Position numbers and translations under genes: made by a program. Below the pieces are notes generated by a model. The model ran no database searches and was not told the DNA's origin. It saw only the letters and a list, made by a program, of their open reading frames with translations. Positions 53,400 to 64,000 of a stretch of 64,000 nucleotides of DNA are shown here, in pieces (the stretch's first letter is position 1; each line of letters starts with the position of its first letter). The DNA comes from Zasmidium citrigriseum (Eukaryota; Ascomycota; Dothideomycetes; Mycosphaerellales; Mycosphaerellaceae). The DNA is taken from the NCBI GenBank assembly GCA_002786025.1, contig NHNW01000007.1, positions 744,001 to 808,000 of the forward strand, written 5' to 3'.

Positions 53400-54143
53400 T
53401 CAGTAGGTCTGGGCTTGCAACAGAGGATTATTCTTTCCGAAATATGGAGCTTCTACACCTGGACCCATATTCTCGACATAGCTGAAGGCAGAATGTTAGC
53501 CGACTTTCGGGCACCATCTTCGCTTGTGCCGTTTCACTTACCTGGTTTGCATTTTCCACTCCCCCCCATCGCAGACCCAGATATCGTCACACACTATCCA
53601 AAGTGAAGGGCAGAAGGTCAGTATATGTCTCAGACATGCATCGATATGCCTTCCGTCCTTTAGACTTACTGTAGTATATCCTGTACGTCTTCTTAATATC
53701 CTCCAGTGCATCTTTGTGCCATTGCGAGCGGGTGATCCTGCAGAGAGTATCCGTTGAGTCCTCTATTCCCCGCCATGGCGATTGAAGACTCACTGCGTCA
53801 AGACTCTTGCCTTCCCAGGCGCGACCATCTCCTTTAGCCACAGATTGGTAACGATACGCTCTGTCTTTGAGTCTTTGCTGGCCTCTTGTAAAGCCTTTGT
53901 AGTTTCTTCGAGACCATCGCTGATGCCTCCGTAGTCGCCCAATTGGGTACTGTCATAATGCAGATCCGGCATGAACACTTCCGGGAGCGCTGTCCAGTTC
54001 TTGCGATCTATGATCCACCCTGCGTGATAGCCGGCTTGGGTGAGTCCTTCGATTGCTGATGCATACGTTCCACAATTCTGCTTGTGTTCAGCCGTCGCTG
54101 AGACTAACGAAGCGATGGCCAACAAGATAGAGATTAGTTGCAT
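53400..54143 (-). CDS. Secreted SnoaL/NTF2-like protein
   Basis: Four exons: 54143-53794, 53737-53670, 53593-53542 and 53481-53400, all GT-AG, giving 183 residues. A signal peptide covers about the first 18 residues (MQLISILLAIASLVSATA). The body is a cone-shaped NTF2-like fold: helix AIEGLTQAGYHAGWIIDRKNW, the FMPDLHYD strand, IVTNLWLKEM and the paired strands WVCDGGEWKMQTR. Members range from polyketide cyclases to hydratases and non-enzymatic binders. Fungal secreted versions are mostly uncharacterised. Its placement beside an FAD monooxygenase suggests an accessory enzyme of a pathway, but the signal peptide argues for an extracellular role. Confidence 0.75.
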
Positions 54144-54959
54144 GATGGTGAGAGCGGAGGCCTGAGATGATGTGATTGGCTTCTTCTCCAGTGGGACGAA
54201 GTCGGACTGGCTTCGTACATGAGGTGAGAAGGCCCAATTTATGTTCCTGCAGCACGTGTATTGAGCAAGCTAATAGGGATGTCCCTGTCAGTACGGCCGC
54301 GATGGATCAAGGATACTCGTCGTCACAAAGCCCGCCTCACGACTCACCCAGCGGACTGGGCTCAGCATCCGAGAGTGTGCACACTCTCAATCTTGTACCA
54401 TGCTGCTTGTCTCGACGTCTTGCATCAAAGCCTCATCCACAGATGATATATATACGAGTTCTCGTCAATGCTGTCGCGAAGCAAGACTCTCTTGAGGTCA
54501 AATCGTCACATTAGAGGTATCGGATGGCTTGGATCAAGAAACCTGTAAATTCTGTTGCTTATGCAGGGATCGGAGAAAAATATCATGATTGGGTTTTGGA
54601 GGAGATCCGACCATGCAAGCCGGCTCACACAGCCTGAAACACCTTGCGAGTTGAAAGCATGGGCTCCTGGCCTGGTTGATGCCGGATCAGAAACACAAAT
54701 CAAGTATTCTGGTCGTATCGGGAGCACTCAATCCTTGACGGATTTGCCGGTTCTGGAGTTTGCAGAAACCCTAAGTTTCTCTAGATGTGATCATGATGCT
54801 GCTCGTTGGAGCAAAGGCATGGTCAGATCCAAGTCCGATTGTCCGTGTTGCTGCTACGTTCCTGGCGAAGAGAACCAATTTAGTTCCCAAGCGATTTGAC
54901 TGGGTTTCCCTGTCAATTCCAGATCGAGTCTTTTGATATGCCGTGGAGCACCCGACATA
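54144..54959. other. Intergenic, no gene seen
   Basis: The 3' flank of the sugar transporter and the promoter of the SnoaL-like gene. Open frames lack landmarks. Confidence 0.4.
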
Positions 54960-57005
54960 TCAAGCCAACGTGACAGGAGTTGGTTTTACTGCATCCGTGT
55001 CAACGCCCATGGCCGTCTCAGGATCTTTCTCGACACCAAACATGTTTGGATGTGAGGCATGATAACCAGGCTGGACGGTTCGGCCTCCTTTCGAAGTCAG
55101 GACGCCACCAGTGATGCCACCTTTCTCGAAGAGATGATCGATGTCTTCGAGCTGCAGGCCAGCCGTCTCTGGAAAGAATGCGTAGACGAGAGGTACCCAG
55201 CAAGCATTGAGGACCTGTAAAATGATCAGCACCGCGCATAGAAACTCTGAGATGAGACTTGCCGCAAAAATGATGAAGGTTCGCCAGGCGATGTTGTCGA
55301 TGGCAATGGGCGTGATCTGGACTACCGTGAAGACACACATCCAATTGATGAAGCTATATTGGGTGCACGTCAGCGAGCGTCATTAGATTACAGGCCACTT
55401 ACATACCCTCCGAACGCCTGGCCACGAGAACGGATTCTGGTCGTCGTCACCTCGGACGGATAGAACCAAGGAATCGGCAAGTAGCCCACACCCAAGAAGA
55501 GCTGGAAGATGAAGACCATCGCAGTCGCTCCATATGCCGCTCCACGGCTGCCGATGCTAAGAAGAATGGCTGCCAGGGAGAAACAGAGACAAAGCCCAGT
55601 GGCAGAGAACATCAGCAACGTTCTCCTTCCGAAGCGATCCATGCACCACAGCGGAATGGCGGAGCCGACAAGGTACGTCAGTGAAGTACACCCGCCCAAG
55701 ATCAATGACAGGTTTCTTGAGAGGCCCATGGCATCTTGGTAGACAACGGGTGCATAGTAGTTGATCATCTGTGACAACATTAGCAATCGGTGGAGAGAAG
55801 AAGCGCCAAAGACGATACATACATTGCTTCCCGTGAACTGCTGCATCACATTGACCAGTCCGCAGAGCATGAGTCTTCGGAAGTTCTGGATTTTGCCGCC
55901 CTGAAGCAACTCCCTGTATCTGAATGGTCCACCAGCGGATTCCAACTCGATCGAAGTCTCGATCTGTCGTCTCAAGAAAACGACCTCTTCATCATCCGGA
56001 GAAGCATGGCTGGACCTTAGACGGGCGAGAACGTCACCGGCTTCTTTGACCCGGCCTCTTTCGCAAAGCCAGCGAGGCGACTCTGGTAGCGGGAGCATCT
56101 GGATGACCAGGCATACGGCGAAGAACGCTTGGAACGAGATTGGAAATCTGGGAGGCAGTCAGCAGTGATCAGCCGTGAATGGGTGATCGTCTCTTGCCTC
56201 CACTGCGACGTGTTGTAAACGAAAGACATCCCGTAATCGATCCAATACTGTCGTTCGTTAGATGGAACTCCTGCCAGTGTCTGCTTTGAGACCACTTACT
56301 GCGATGCAGAGTCCGACTATTGTCACGGTGCCCTGCGCTGTCAAGAGCATTCCGCGTCTCTCTGGCCTAGCCATCTCTGATTCTGACGCAAGGTCAGCTA
56401 TATCCATCATCCATCTCTTAAAGTACAAACGTACGATACATCGGCACAGTGGAGCTATTGAAGCCATTTCCGATTCCAGTGACGATTCTTCCCACGAGAA
56501 GCTGAGCAACACTGTACGAAGACCCGAGCAGAATCGTGCCGATTATCATAATGCTCCCACCGGCGAGGATCATGCGTTTGCGACCGATTCGCTCCCCGAA
56601 CATGAAGCTGAAGAGGCATCCTGCAGCACAGCCAATATCTAGACGATTACAGGGTCAGCGTGCGCAGTTCACCATGAGGACTGGTGACGAGAGATGGTAG
56701 CACACCGTAGATTGACGTGATAATGCCCTGAAGGTTGGGATCAGGGTTGCCGAATTGTTGTCCAAACTCATTGTCCGCGCCGATCAATCCACTCATCACT
56801 CCTGTCATTCAATCAGCGGTGTCCAGAATAAATCGTGGGAGAAGACCTACCTTGATCGTAACCAAGCAGGAGAAATGCTTGACAAGAAGCCGCTATGCCC
56901 CACGATCAGTACAGGCATAAGGTGGCTGGAAGATGCGATCACACCTGTGATTGCCCAATTCAAAGTCCGACCCTTCAACGGCCCTGAGCCTGGAAGAAGC
57001 CCCAT
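54960..57005 (-). CDS. MFS sugar transporter
   Basis: Ten exons: 57005-56945, 56892-56851, 56801-56706, 56638-56435, 56382-56300, 56247-56198, 56147-55823, 55768-55407, 55353-55263 and 55214-54960, giving 522 residues in one frame. All landmarks of fungal hexose/quinate-type carriers appear: GYDQGVMSGLIGADNEFG (TM1), GERIGRKR, MYQSEMARPERRG, PESPRWL, QQFTGSN, DRFGRR and FFPETAGLQLEDID. Introns 6 and 9 use GC donors (AG|GCAAGA at 56197 and GCG|GCAAGT at 55262). Nine introns is many for this window. Plasma membrane, proton-coupled or facilitative sugar uptake is expected; the sugar is unknown. Confidence 0.88.
55215..55262 (-). other. GC-AG intron 9 of the sugar transporter
   Basis: 48 bases, GCAAGT donor and TTTACAG acceptor, phase 0. 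It joins FIIFA to VLNACWVPLVYAFFPETAG, which is continuous in the family. Confidence 0.78.
56148..56197 (-). other. GC-AG intron 6 of the sugar transporter
   Basis: 50 bases, GCAAGA donor and CCTCCCAG acceptor. It joins NTSQWR to FPISFQAFFAV, which is continuous in the family. Confidence 0.75.
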
Positions 57006-57668
57006 GGTGATGTTGTTGCTCGGGGATGAGAGAAAACGTTTGCAGACCCATCACAGACCTGCCGTTGAAGTTCAATCCATTTGATGTGGTGCTCGATGCA
57101 TCAGCATCCGAATGCTTGGCCATCCTTGACTTACTGGAGTAGAATGACGATGGCGTCTCCATTCGACGCCACCCGGGAGTTGAAGGTGGTTGTGGATGAG
57201 TGGTGAAGTCGGCAAAGTCGGCGCGTTCCTCTCGGGTGGAAGTTGAGTCGAGTCGGGTCAATGCTCGCCGAGATCCATGTGTGTGCTCGAGACCCGCGCA
57301 TGTCTCCCGATTGCATTCTCTTCATGTTGTGTCTCTCTTTCGAGCACGAAATGATGAGATCTTGAGGTCGTGATGGAATCGTCGAGATTCCACGGTGGCA
57401 AGAGCCTCGACCGGTGGGCGAAACGTGCGATTTCTGGACCCAGTTTCAATCTCTATTTTATGTTGCTTATGTACATGCAGCAAGACAGGATACAGCGTAG
57501 CCAGAAACATACAACAAACTGGATATATCCGCACATTAGCATTGCTAAGGAACCTCAATGCAGACGACACAAACTCTGGCGCATGAAACTCATCAGTTGA
57601 CGTCCATCAAATCACGAAGTATCGGACCCTCCGATCCACTTGCGTTTGCAGTCAAAGTACTGCAGTCA
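57006..57668. other. Intergenic, no gene seen
   Basis: The promoter of the sugar transporter and the 3' flank of the repeat-protein gene. No further feature supported. Confidence 0.35.
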
Positions 57669-58352
57669 TTAATTTGAGGTAGTGAGGCTCGCGAGTGCGG
57701 CGATAGCAGACTGGATATCATCGATGGCGCCTTGAATGATGGCAGAAGCGGTGTTGTCCATGCGCTTGGCCTTGCTACCAGTGTTGCCGTTGAACAAGCT
57801 TCCGAGCGCCAGCATGCTGTTCTCAAGGTCGTCAATAGCCCGTGTAATGACGTCGAGGAAGTTGTCACGCTTCTCCTTGGTGTTCATGTCGGCCTCCCGC
57901 TTGCTCGTTGGCGAGTCGTTGGTCAGTCTTCCCAGGGCCAGGATGGTGTTCTCGATGTTGTCGATAGCACGAGTGACAACATAGAGCGTGTTGTCACGCT
58001 TCTCCGAGCGTTCGTTAACAAGGTTGGCGGTATTTCCGGCTGTCAATTGATCCCCGTCGACGGCCTGGCCAGCAACGGAAGTGACGCTATTGTCATCGCG
58101 CTTTGAGGGTGCGCTGTTGAGGAGGCCGCCGAGGCTCAGAACACTGTTTTCGAGATCGTCGATAGCTCGGGTAACCGCATCGAGCGCGTTGTCTCGCTTG
58201 GTAGGGACGTTGTCTCCGGCGATGAGAGCAAGAACACTTCCTGCGCTGCTTGGATCGGCTTTGGGAAGAGTCGAGTTGGAAGCCGCGGGTACGAGGGCAG
58301 GGATGGCTCCGGCTGCCACGAAGAGCGCTGCTGAGATTGCGAGGAACTGCAT
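57669..58352 (-). CDS. Secreted repeat protein with Kex2-type Lys-Arg sites
   Basis: A 227-residue single-exon protein with a signal peptide (MQFLAISAALFVAAGA). After a ~35-residue pro-like segment come four imperfect repeats at about 54-80, 120-146, 163-189 and 198-223. They share the core DN.LD.VTRAIDDLEN followed by SVLALG-like residues, with hydrophobics spaced as an amphipathic helix. Lys-Arg pairs stand at 52-53, 84-85, 118-119, 151-152, 161-162 and 196-197, immediately before each repeat, as expected for Golgi Kex2 cleavage. One site is followed by Glu-Ala, as in Ste13-trimmed precursors. No Cys or Trp occurs. This is the architecture of Kex2-processed repeat proteins, which yield secreted peptides. 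I recognise no named family. Confidence 0.85.
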   Translation of the reverse strand: MQFLAISAALFVAAGAIPALVPAASNSTLPKADPSSAGSVLALIAGDNVPTKRDNALDAVTRAIDDLENSVLSLGGLLNSAPSKRDDNSVTSVAGQAVDGDQLTAGNTANLVNERSEKRDNTLYVVTRAIDNIENTILALGRLTNDSPTSKREADMNTKEKRDNFLDVITRAIDDLENSMLALGSLFNGNTGSKAKRMDNTASAIIQGAIDDIQSAIAALASLTTSN

Positions 58353-60221
58353 GTCGGATGTGATTAAAAATTAAGGATGCTCGTTAAAAAGTATGATCGA
58401 TGCCCTGAACGAGTGGAAGGGTTTGCGAGTGAAGAGGAGGAACGGAAAGGAAGGGCGAGAGACGGCGAAGAGTTTTGAGTATCGCATCGCACAGCCAATG
58501 AAACCTTGGGGGTTGAGAACCAGTGTGCAATGAAACCTTCCAAGATGGACTGTATCGCCCACAAAGATGACGGTTGCGCATCAACATTTTTGTGCGACCA
58601 GATCTCTGAGGCAGAACAAGGCGAGCCGCAGTTTGGTGAAACACATCGTTGTTGCCATGAGATCTGTGAAGAATCGGAACCATGGGTGTACTCATGTCGA
58701 TCGACCGAACGCTTCCGCTTTGGGTAATATCGGCCCGAAGCGAGCGACATGTTTCGATTGAGACGTTGTTGTGACCAATCTTTGAGCAAGGACTCGAGTC
58801 CGGATGCCTCTTGATACGTTCGTGCTCTTATGCAGAAGACGTCTTGAGCTGCAGACTTGCTGCTTACAATCGTTGCGAATTTCCATGCTCTGTGCCGTGC
58901 CTTCCCGGAGCTGAGAGCGAACGAAACGCATCGCGAGCATGCCTACTGCAAAAGATGAGCCACCAGACACTGAGCTGAGAGACATACCTTCAATGGATTG
59001 CGCGTCGTCCTGTCGCTCGAGAGCTTCAGTTGCCGTTTGATGCCCATATCAAAGACAGGGGCATCTTTTCTTGTTCGAGAACGGCCAGGGACGTTTTGAG
59101 CCGCCAGTCGGTGTGAAGACTCTCTTGGCAATGGTTTCACCCAAGTTCAAACTTCTCCAGGGCATCCGAGTGTGATCGGTCGTATTGATTGGTTGATGTC
59201 GTTGCGATGGCGCAACGTGAGGTTGAAAAGTGCCAAGATCTATTCTGAGACTAGCGTGTCGCGGTAAGACTTTCCTCGAGGCGCGTCTCCCTCGTCCTCT
59301 CCCTCCCCTCAACAACATCAAATGTCTCTCACTGACATTGACGAAGCACCGCCAGACTGACATTGCACGCACTCACTTCTAATCTTCACGCCGACAGATC
59401 AGTCTCAAGAGGAAGAAGCGACAACGAGGCGAAGGTCTCCAGGTTCACTCCATACCGGTCCTGAGTTGGGTCTCGGCGATTTCGACTTATCTTTCGCTGG
59501 ATCAACTCCGGAGGACAATCAATCGTCGGCAAAGCTATGGACAAGGCTTCCACGAGGCTGGATGCCTATGCCTCCGCGTCTGACAGTGGTATATCAGTAC
59601 TCCAGCCGCAATGCGCTTTGCCAGGTCATCTGGCGTCTCAAACCAGGTCATGCGTAAGAGAATATGTCTTGCGCCTCATCCATATTGCTACCGACAAGCA
59701 GAATGGCTGGGAAGAAGAGTAACCCATTATCATGCTTGATCGTTGTCAAGAGTAGTATATTCCGCATAGCCGAGCTCACCGGGAGCATCTAGCAATGCTG
59801 GACCTTATCTCTTTCGGCAATGGACCTGACGCCTTCCTCAGCTCTCGTTGCACTTCTCGGATGCTGTTGATGGATTTCCGTGCACCTTGAGGCCATTGTC
59901 TGCAGATAGTGGACGTTGTTCACATTCGCCGGCTAACGCACCCACTGATCTTCGGCTAGTGCACTGCTTAGACCTCCACCTATCGCGGTTGGCCGAGAGC
60001 TGATTCGGCCAAATTGTAAGCATCATTGTTAGAGTCTTATCTCGACCTCATCGAAACAACGATCTACCCGAACATCTCGGAAGGGCTGTGAGGCTGACAT
60101 TACTACTCTCAAACAAGCTGACATTATTGCCATTCGACCTTCTCCAGCCCCCCTTCCCTCTCCATTCCCACCTCAAGGCCTAACAGCAAAAGCAAAAAGC
60201 AAAGCATTGAATCCACCCAAC
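58353..60221. other. Gene-poor stretch with a coding-like fragment
   Basis: 1.87 kb between the repeat-protein and hydrolase-like genes. A plus-strand frame at about 59399-59657 after a TTTCAG-like/CGACAG acceptor reads SQEEEATTRRRSPG and LGDFDLSFAGSTPEDNQSS, which look like real disordered protein. No donor or start closes a gene, so it may be a relic. The rest shows no supported feature. Confidence 0.35.
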
Positions 60222-61535
60222 ATGCCAGAATTTGCATACGGTTCGGATCCGCCGCAGCCTGTGGCACCGATGAAGCCAGAGCCAGTGGCCGATGGAGTCA
60301 CGCTTGTGAGACCTCTTTCACGCAAAGGCGTCGGTCCTGGAATGATCATTCTGTCACCAAATGACGAAGCGGCATCTCCTATTGAGATCGAAGACGGAAT
60401 CCCATCTTTCCGAATGAAGTGGGCGGAAGAAGGATACTGCGTTGTCGAGATCCGGGCACATGCATCATCCTCCGCCTTGAAGACTGCGGTGGAAGCTCTG
60501 AGCAATTGCCACGAATGCCAGCCCAACGACAAGATGGGTCTGATATGTGAGTATTAAGCACCGCTCAGCATTGAGATCAGATCTCCACTAACGATTGCAG
60601 GCTACGACACCAATCTCTGGTCTAAAGCAGCACCAGCATTGGAAACCTTGAAAGACCGAATCGTCTGTGCAGCTCTCTACGCCGAGGCCTCACAGTATTC
60701 ACAGCTCGCCTCGCAGGCATCCGTTCCAACCATCTACCATTTGACCGGCGCATCGGACACCAAGCACACCCGTGCGGCTGGCTCTAAGATCTACGAGTAT
60801 GGGTCAGATCGACAGTGCACATTTCCCGTTCCGTTTCACAAAGACTTCCACTACAGCACAGAAGCAGTGTCGCATTCTCGAAATCTTGGCTTCCTCAAGC
60901 CGATCATGGGCGGCCCATACTTCGACCTCGAGCTCTTGTGGGACGAACACACTTACTACGAATTTGTTGCTCGAGATGTCGAGAACACGATGGCCACGAT
61001 GGTGCAAGAGCCATACGTCAACCATATTCCCACCGTCACGGGTGGAATAGGTCGAGAGAAGCTAACAGCCTTCTACCGCGACCACTTCGTCTTCAGCAAT
61101 CCTGACGATACCGAACTCGAACTCGTCAGCCGCACCGTTGGTGTCGACAGAGTCGTCGACGAGTTCATCTACAAATTTACGCACAACAAGACCCCTGACT
61201 GGCTGTTCCCTGGCGTACCACCAACATATAAATACGTCGAGATCCCCATGATGGCAGTCGTCAACATTCGAGGAGATCGACTTTACCATGAGCACATCAC
61301 CTGGGACCAGGGGACGGCTTTGCGCCAGATTGGTGTCATGCCTGAGAAGCTGCCTTTGATTGTTGATCCTTCAGCGGCGAAGACGAATGGCCATGTCAAT
61401 GGCAATGGCGTCACGAAGGAGAAGAAGTATGAAGTGGACGTGCCTATCACTGGAACGGATACGGTTGCGAAGATGAGGGATAAGAATTCCGTGGAGAGCA
61501 ATCGGATGTTTGTGTATAAGGCGAAGGAGATTTGA
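60222..61535 (+). CDS. Hydrolase-like/SnoaL fusion protein
   Basis: The exons are 60222-60546 and 60601-61535, giving 419 residues from MPEFAYGSDPPQP; an ATG at 60207 adds five. The N-terminal half resembles dienelactone hydrolase-like proteins in its strand-helix order (GMIILSP, YCVVEIRAHAS, MGLICYDTNLW), but I see no canonical G-x-C-x-G-G nucleophile. The C-terminal half is SnoaL/NTF2-like (TVTGGIGREKLTAFYRDHFVF, VVDEFIYKFTHN, VEIPMMAVVNIRGDRLYHEHITWDQ). Such fusions are annotated as carboxymethylenebutenolidases in fungi. A ~35-residue low-complexity linker (TNGHVNGNG) sits near the end. It converges with a flavin monooxygenase gene. Activity is uncertain. Confidence 0.75.
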
Positions 61536-62172
61536 TGGATGATGTACAGAAGTGAAGAAGATGTATGAAACGTGATGTGATGACTAGTAGTATGCATCAC
61601 CCAGGCTACCTGACCGTTCAGACCGATGCTAAGCTCTGTCTTACTTCCTACTCACAAGGAGTAATAAGAGAGTGATGCAGCTTACTCAGGAAAGTTTCAT
61701 CAGACCAGATTCTGTTGCAGCTTACGCTTCGAATTACTATCCCAAGCTCCAAGATAACTTCATTCACTTCGTGTGAATGGCTGGTGTAGAGCTGCCGCTA
61801 GTTCATGTGTGTCTTGGCAGAAAATTACTACAGTAATTACTAGTAAGTCTTACTGGTATTACTGTTGGTATTACTACGCTTACTACCATTGCGTCTCTAT
61901 TACTGTGTCAACAGCATGAGGCAGAAAGCACTTTGGGGCATCCTTCTGTCGTGAACGACAAGTATTGCCTTCATCATAAGTATCGGAGATTGGAGGGCCT
62001 CAGGGATATGCAACCACACGATGCTTCTTCTTACACATGTTTGATGAAAAGATGAGTTCACGGGCAGTGACATGAGCAACATACTTCAATAGGTATCTGA
62101 CAAGGAAAACACATATCCACTTTCCGCTCTCAATCAAGATCATTCCACCCTCACTCCGACATCACCAGATCT
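61536..62172. other. Convergent intergenic region with AT-rich tract
   Basis: This is the shared 3' flank of two convergent genes. At 61825-61890 a tract of repeated ATTACT/TTACTA words occurs, looking like a degenerate simple repeat. No gene seen. Confidence 0.45.
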
Positions 62173-63916
62173 TCAAGCCTTCGCAGCACCGCTCTTCGTC
62201 TCCAACCATTCCTCCACCAACCCATCATAATCCGGCGGCCCATAAGGCTCCGTAACGTCCGCCCACCCCTTCTTCCGATTGACGTTCAATCCCAAATCGG
62301 TCAAAATCAAATCGAAATACGGTACAGCATCGAAAACGAAATCTGGGAGACTAGCGCCATAGCCTGTAGGATATCGCCACTTGCCCCATTGTGTATGCAG
62401 CATGACCTCCTTGGTGACTTCGGCGTCGTTCTGCGCCAGACGCGAGAGTCGGCCATCAAGGTAGGCAGAGATCCAGAGACCCTGGACGTAGGCACAGATC
62501 GAAGTCGAGACGGAGGAAACCATGCCGGCAAAGGCGATGTTTCGGTCGTTGACGCGGGTGGGAGGGACCATGAAGCGGTAGAGGCGGAAGGGGTCAGCTT
62601 TGGGTTTGAAGTTGAGAGGGGGCTGGTTCTTGAGCTTGGGGTAGAGTTTGAGGATCTGGTCGTCGTATTGCGTGACGAGTTTGGACTGTTCGGTGGGCGT
62701 GTGATCGAGGCCGATGCCAGCTGTGCCGAAGTTGAGGAAGCGGATGGACGGTTCCTTTTTCCAGCCTGTTGAGCAGACAAGCACATCGGCTTCGAGGTCG
62801 GTTCCGTCGGTCAGGTGTACCGTGTGTGAGGAGAGACGTTCGACGTCGGCATTGTGTACACGGACAGCACCGCGCTTGACCATGTCGAAGAAGTTGCCGT
62901 CGTAGTTGTGGATTGAGAGGCCGGATCCGATCCAGAAGGCAGGGTTCCAGGGCTTGAGCTTTGCCAGTTCGGCGTTGGTATCGTATCCGTTGGCAGTGAC
63001 AACTTCTCCAGCTAGGCCGCCCCAGAACTGGTCAACAATGAAGCGTCCGACTGTGGTACCGTGCAAGAAATTCCGCATCTTGTTCCCGAGCCAGGAATCG
63101 TATCCGCCCCAAGGACACGGAGAAAACCAGGTCATCCAACGAACGTGTAGCAGCTTCTCTAGCCTCTTGCCTCCCATGACATATGGATATGAGATCCAAA
63201 CTGGGCCGTTACCAGTCGGTCGAATGACCATATCAACTTCAACGCCTTCGTTGGCATATGCAAAAGCCACGTCCATGGCCGATTTGCCACCGCCAACGAC
63301 GACCGCCTTCTTCGCACTTTTGACGGTGTCACCCCTTCGACAGAAGTCCTTGGCGTGGAAGTAGTCGGCACCGAATGTTTCGGCGCCTGGATATTGAGGG
63401 CAGTTGGCCTGGCTGGTAAGTCCGGTGGCGACAATGACTTTCTTGGTATGAAGAGTCTTCTCCTTCTCGCCATTGGTGACGGTCTTCAAGGTCCAGCCGC
63501 CATCCGAAGCTGGCTCAAGGGATTCTACTTTGGTGTTGAATCGAGTCCTTGAGTAAACACCGAACTTCTTAGAGAAGTCCGTGAGATACTTGTGAAGCAC
63601 ACGACCTGGAATGTGATCGTCGTGCGTGATGCCGTACGCGGTTGGGTCCATTGGAAAGTCGGGATACTCATAGCTTCCATGGAGATTGTTGGACTTCAGG
63701 CCAGGATAAAGTCGGTCCTGAGACCAGGTGCCACCGCAACTGCTCTCAGCTTCAAGGACTAGAGTCTGTTCAGAGGGATGGAGCTCGATGTAAGTCTTCG
63801 CTGCTGCGAGTCCGAACCAGCCTATTGTGAAAGAGTGTCAGCAAATGTGCTCATTGTCCTTGAAGAAACAAGGTCCTACCGGCCCCAATAACAATCATAT
63901 CATGTTGTTCAGCCAT
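62173..63916 (-). CDS. Flavin-containing monooxygenase (class B)
   Basis: The exons are 63916-63880 and 63821-62173, giving 561 residues. The small first exon supplies MAEQHDMIVIGAG and completes the FAD motif GAGWFG (11-16). The NADPH motif is VVGGGKSAMDVAFAYANEG, and LVCSTGW matches the conserved segment before the third motif. The length and wording match fungal FMO-like enzymes that oxidise N or S atoms or carry out Baeyer-Villiger reactions, often in secondary metabolism or detoxification. The PxxFxGxxxHxxxY-type Baeyer-Villiger signature is not visible, so N/S-oxygenation is more likely. No membrane anchor is obvious. Confidence 0.88.
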
Positions 63917-64000
63917 GGTGACAAAGCTTCAATACCCAACAGACAGCGCTTCAATTCTGTTCCAAAATCAAAAGACTGCCGCGAGTCCAGGTCCGCCGTC

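Noticed and set aside
57669..58352. Hydrophobic surface-binding protein (HsbA-like) or hydrophobin
   Set aside because: There are no Cys residues, and the protein is a repeat array separated by Lys-Arg pairs rather than one helical domain.
58364..59372. Minus-strand open frames of 100-141 residues
   Set aside because: No start context, no landmarks and mutual overlap.
1..64000. CRISPR arrays, tRNA and rRNA genes
   Set aside because: No regularly spaced repeats, and no intact T-arm/anticodon-arm combination was found by eye; CRISPR is not expected in a fungus.

Overview
The window reads as nuclear DNA of a filamentous ascomycete (Pezizomycotina, most likely a dothideomycete). The reasons are short introns of about 45-60 bases, a HET-domain gene, a Zn2Cys6-like regulator, P450s, many MFS carriers and a RIP-destroyed transposon block. 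I cannot name the species. Gene models below were spliced by eye; most multi-exon models close in frame.

Region 1 (1-7,130) is a composite of dead mobile elements almost devoid of CA and TG dinucleotides. It holds a Ty3/Gypsy pol 3' end with a chromodomain, a second element with an rve-like integrase core, and unidentified decayed frames. Normal sequence resumes abruptly at about 7,130.

Region 2 (7,455-15,458) holds a DUR3-type urea transporter, a MOSC/ferredoxin-reductase fusion, a beta-carbonic anhydrase, a NodB-fold amidohydrolase-like protein and a cyanuric acid hydrolase/barbiturase family ring-opening amidohydrolase. Together they suggest a cyclic-ureide (barbiturate, cyanurate or pyrimidine-ring) catabolic neighbourhood.

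Region 3 (15,699-33,021) is mostly core genes: a BTB protein, 3-methylcrotonyl-CoA carboxylase alpha, an acidic nuclear protein, a 2OG-Fe(II) oxygenase-like enzyme, an alpha/beta hydrolase, a bacterial-type secreted NlpC/P60 peptidase, a P450, the PKA catalytic subunit and an SDR.

Region 4 (33,199-45,949) holds a regulator with half a zinc cluster, a divergent HET/kinase-like pair flanked by a diverged repeat, an NAD(P)-binding epimerase-like protein, a Cys-rich surface protein, the mitochondrial calcium uniporter and a second P450.

Region 5 (46,230-58,352) has only minus-strand genes: two small hypothetical proteins, a Dal5-type carrier, an FAD monooxygenase, a secreted SnoaL-like protein, a sugar transporter and a secreted repeat protein with dibasic Lys-Arg sites. 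The last looks like an undescribed Kex2-processed repeat precursor and is the strongest candidate novelty. The window ends with a hydrolase-like/SnoaL fusion convergent with a flavin monooxygenase.

Two window-wide oddities stand out. Four introns need a GC-AG rather than GT-AG splice pair, two of them in the sugar transporter. Several genes switch abruptly between C-rich and G-rich blocks on the coding strand.
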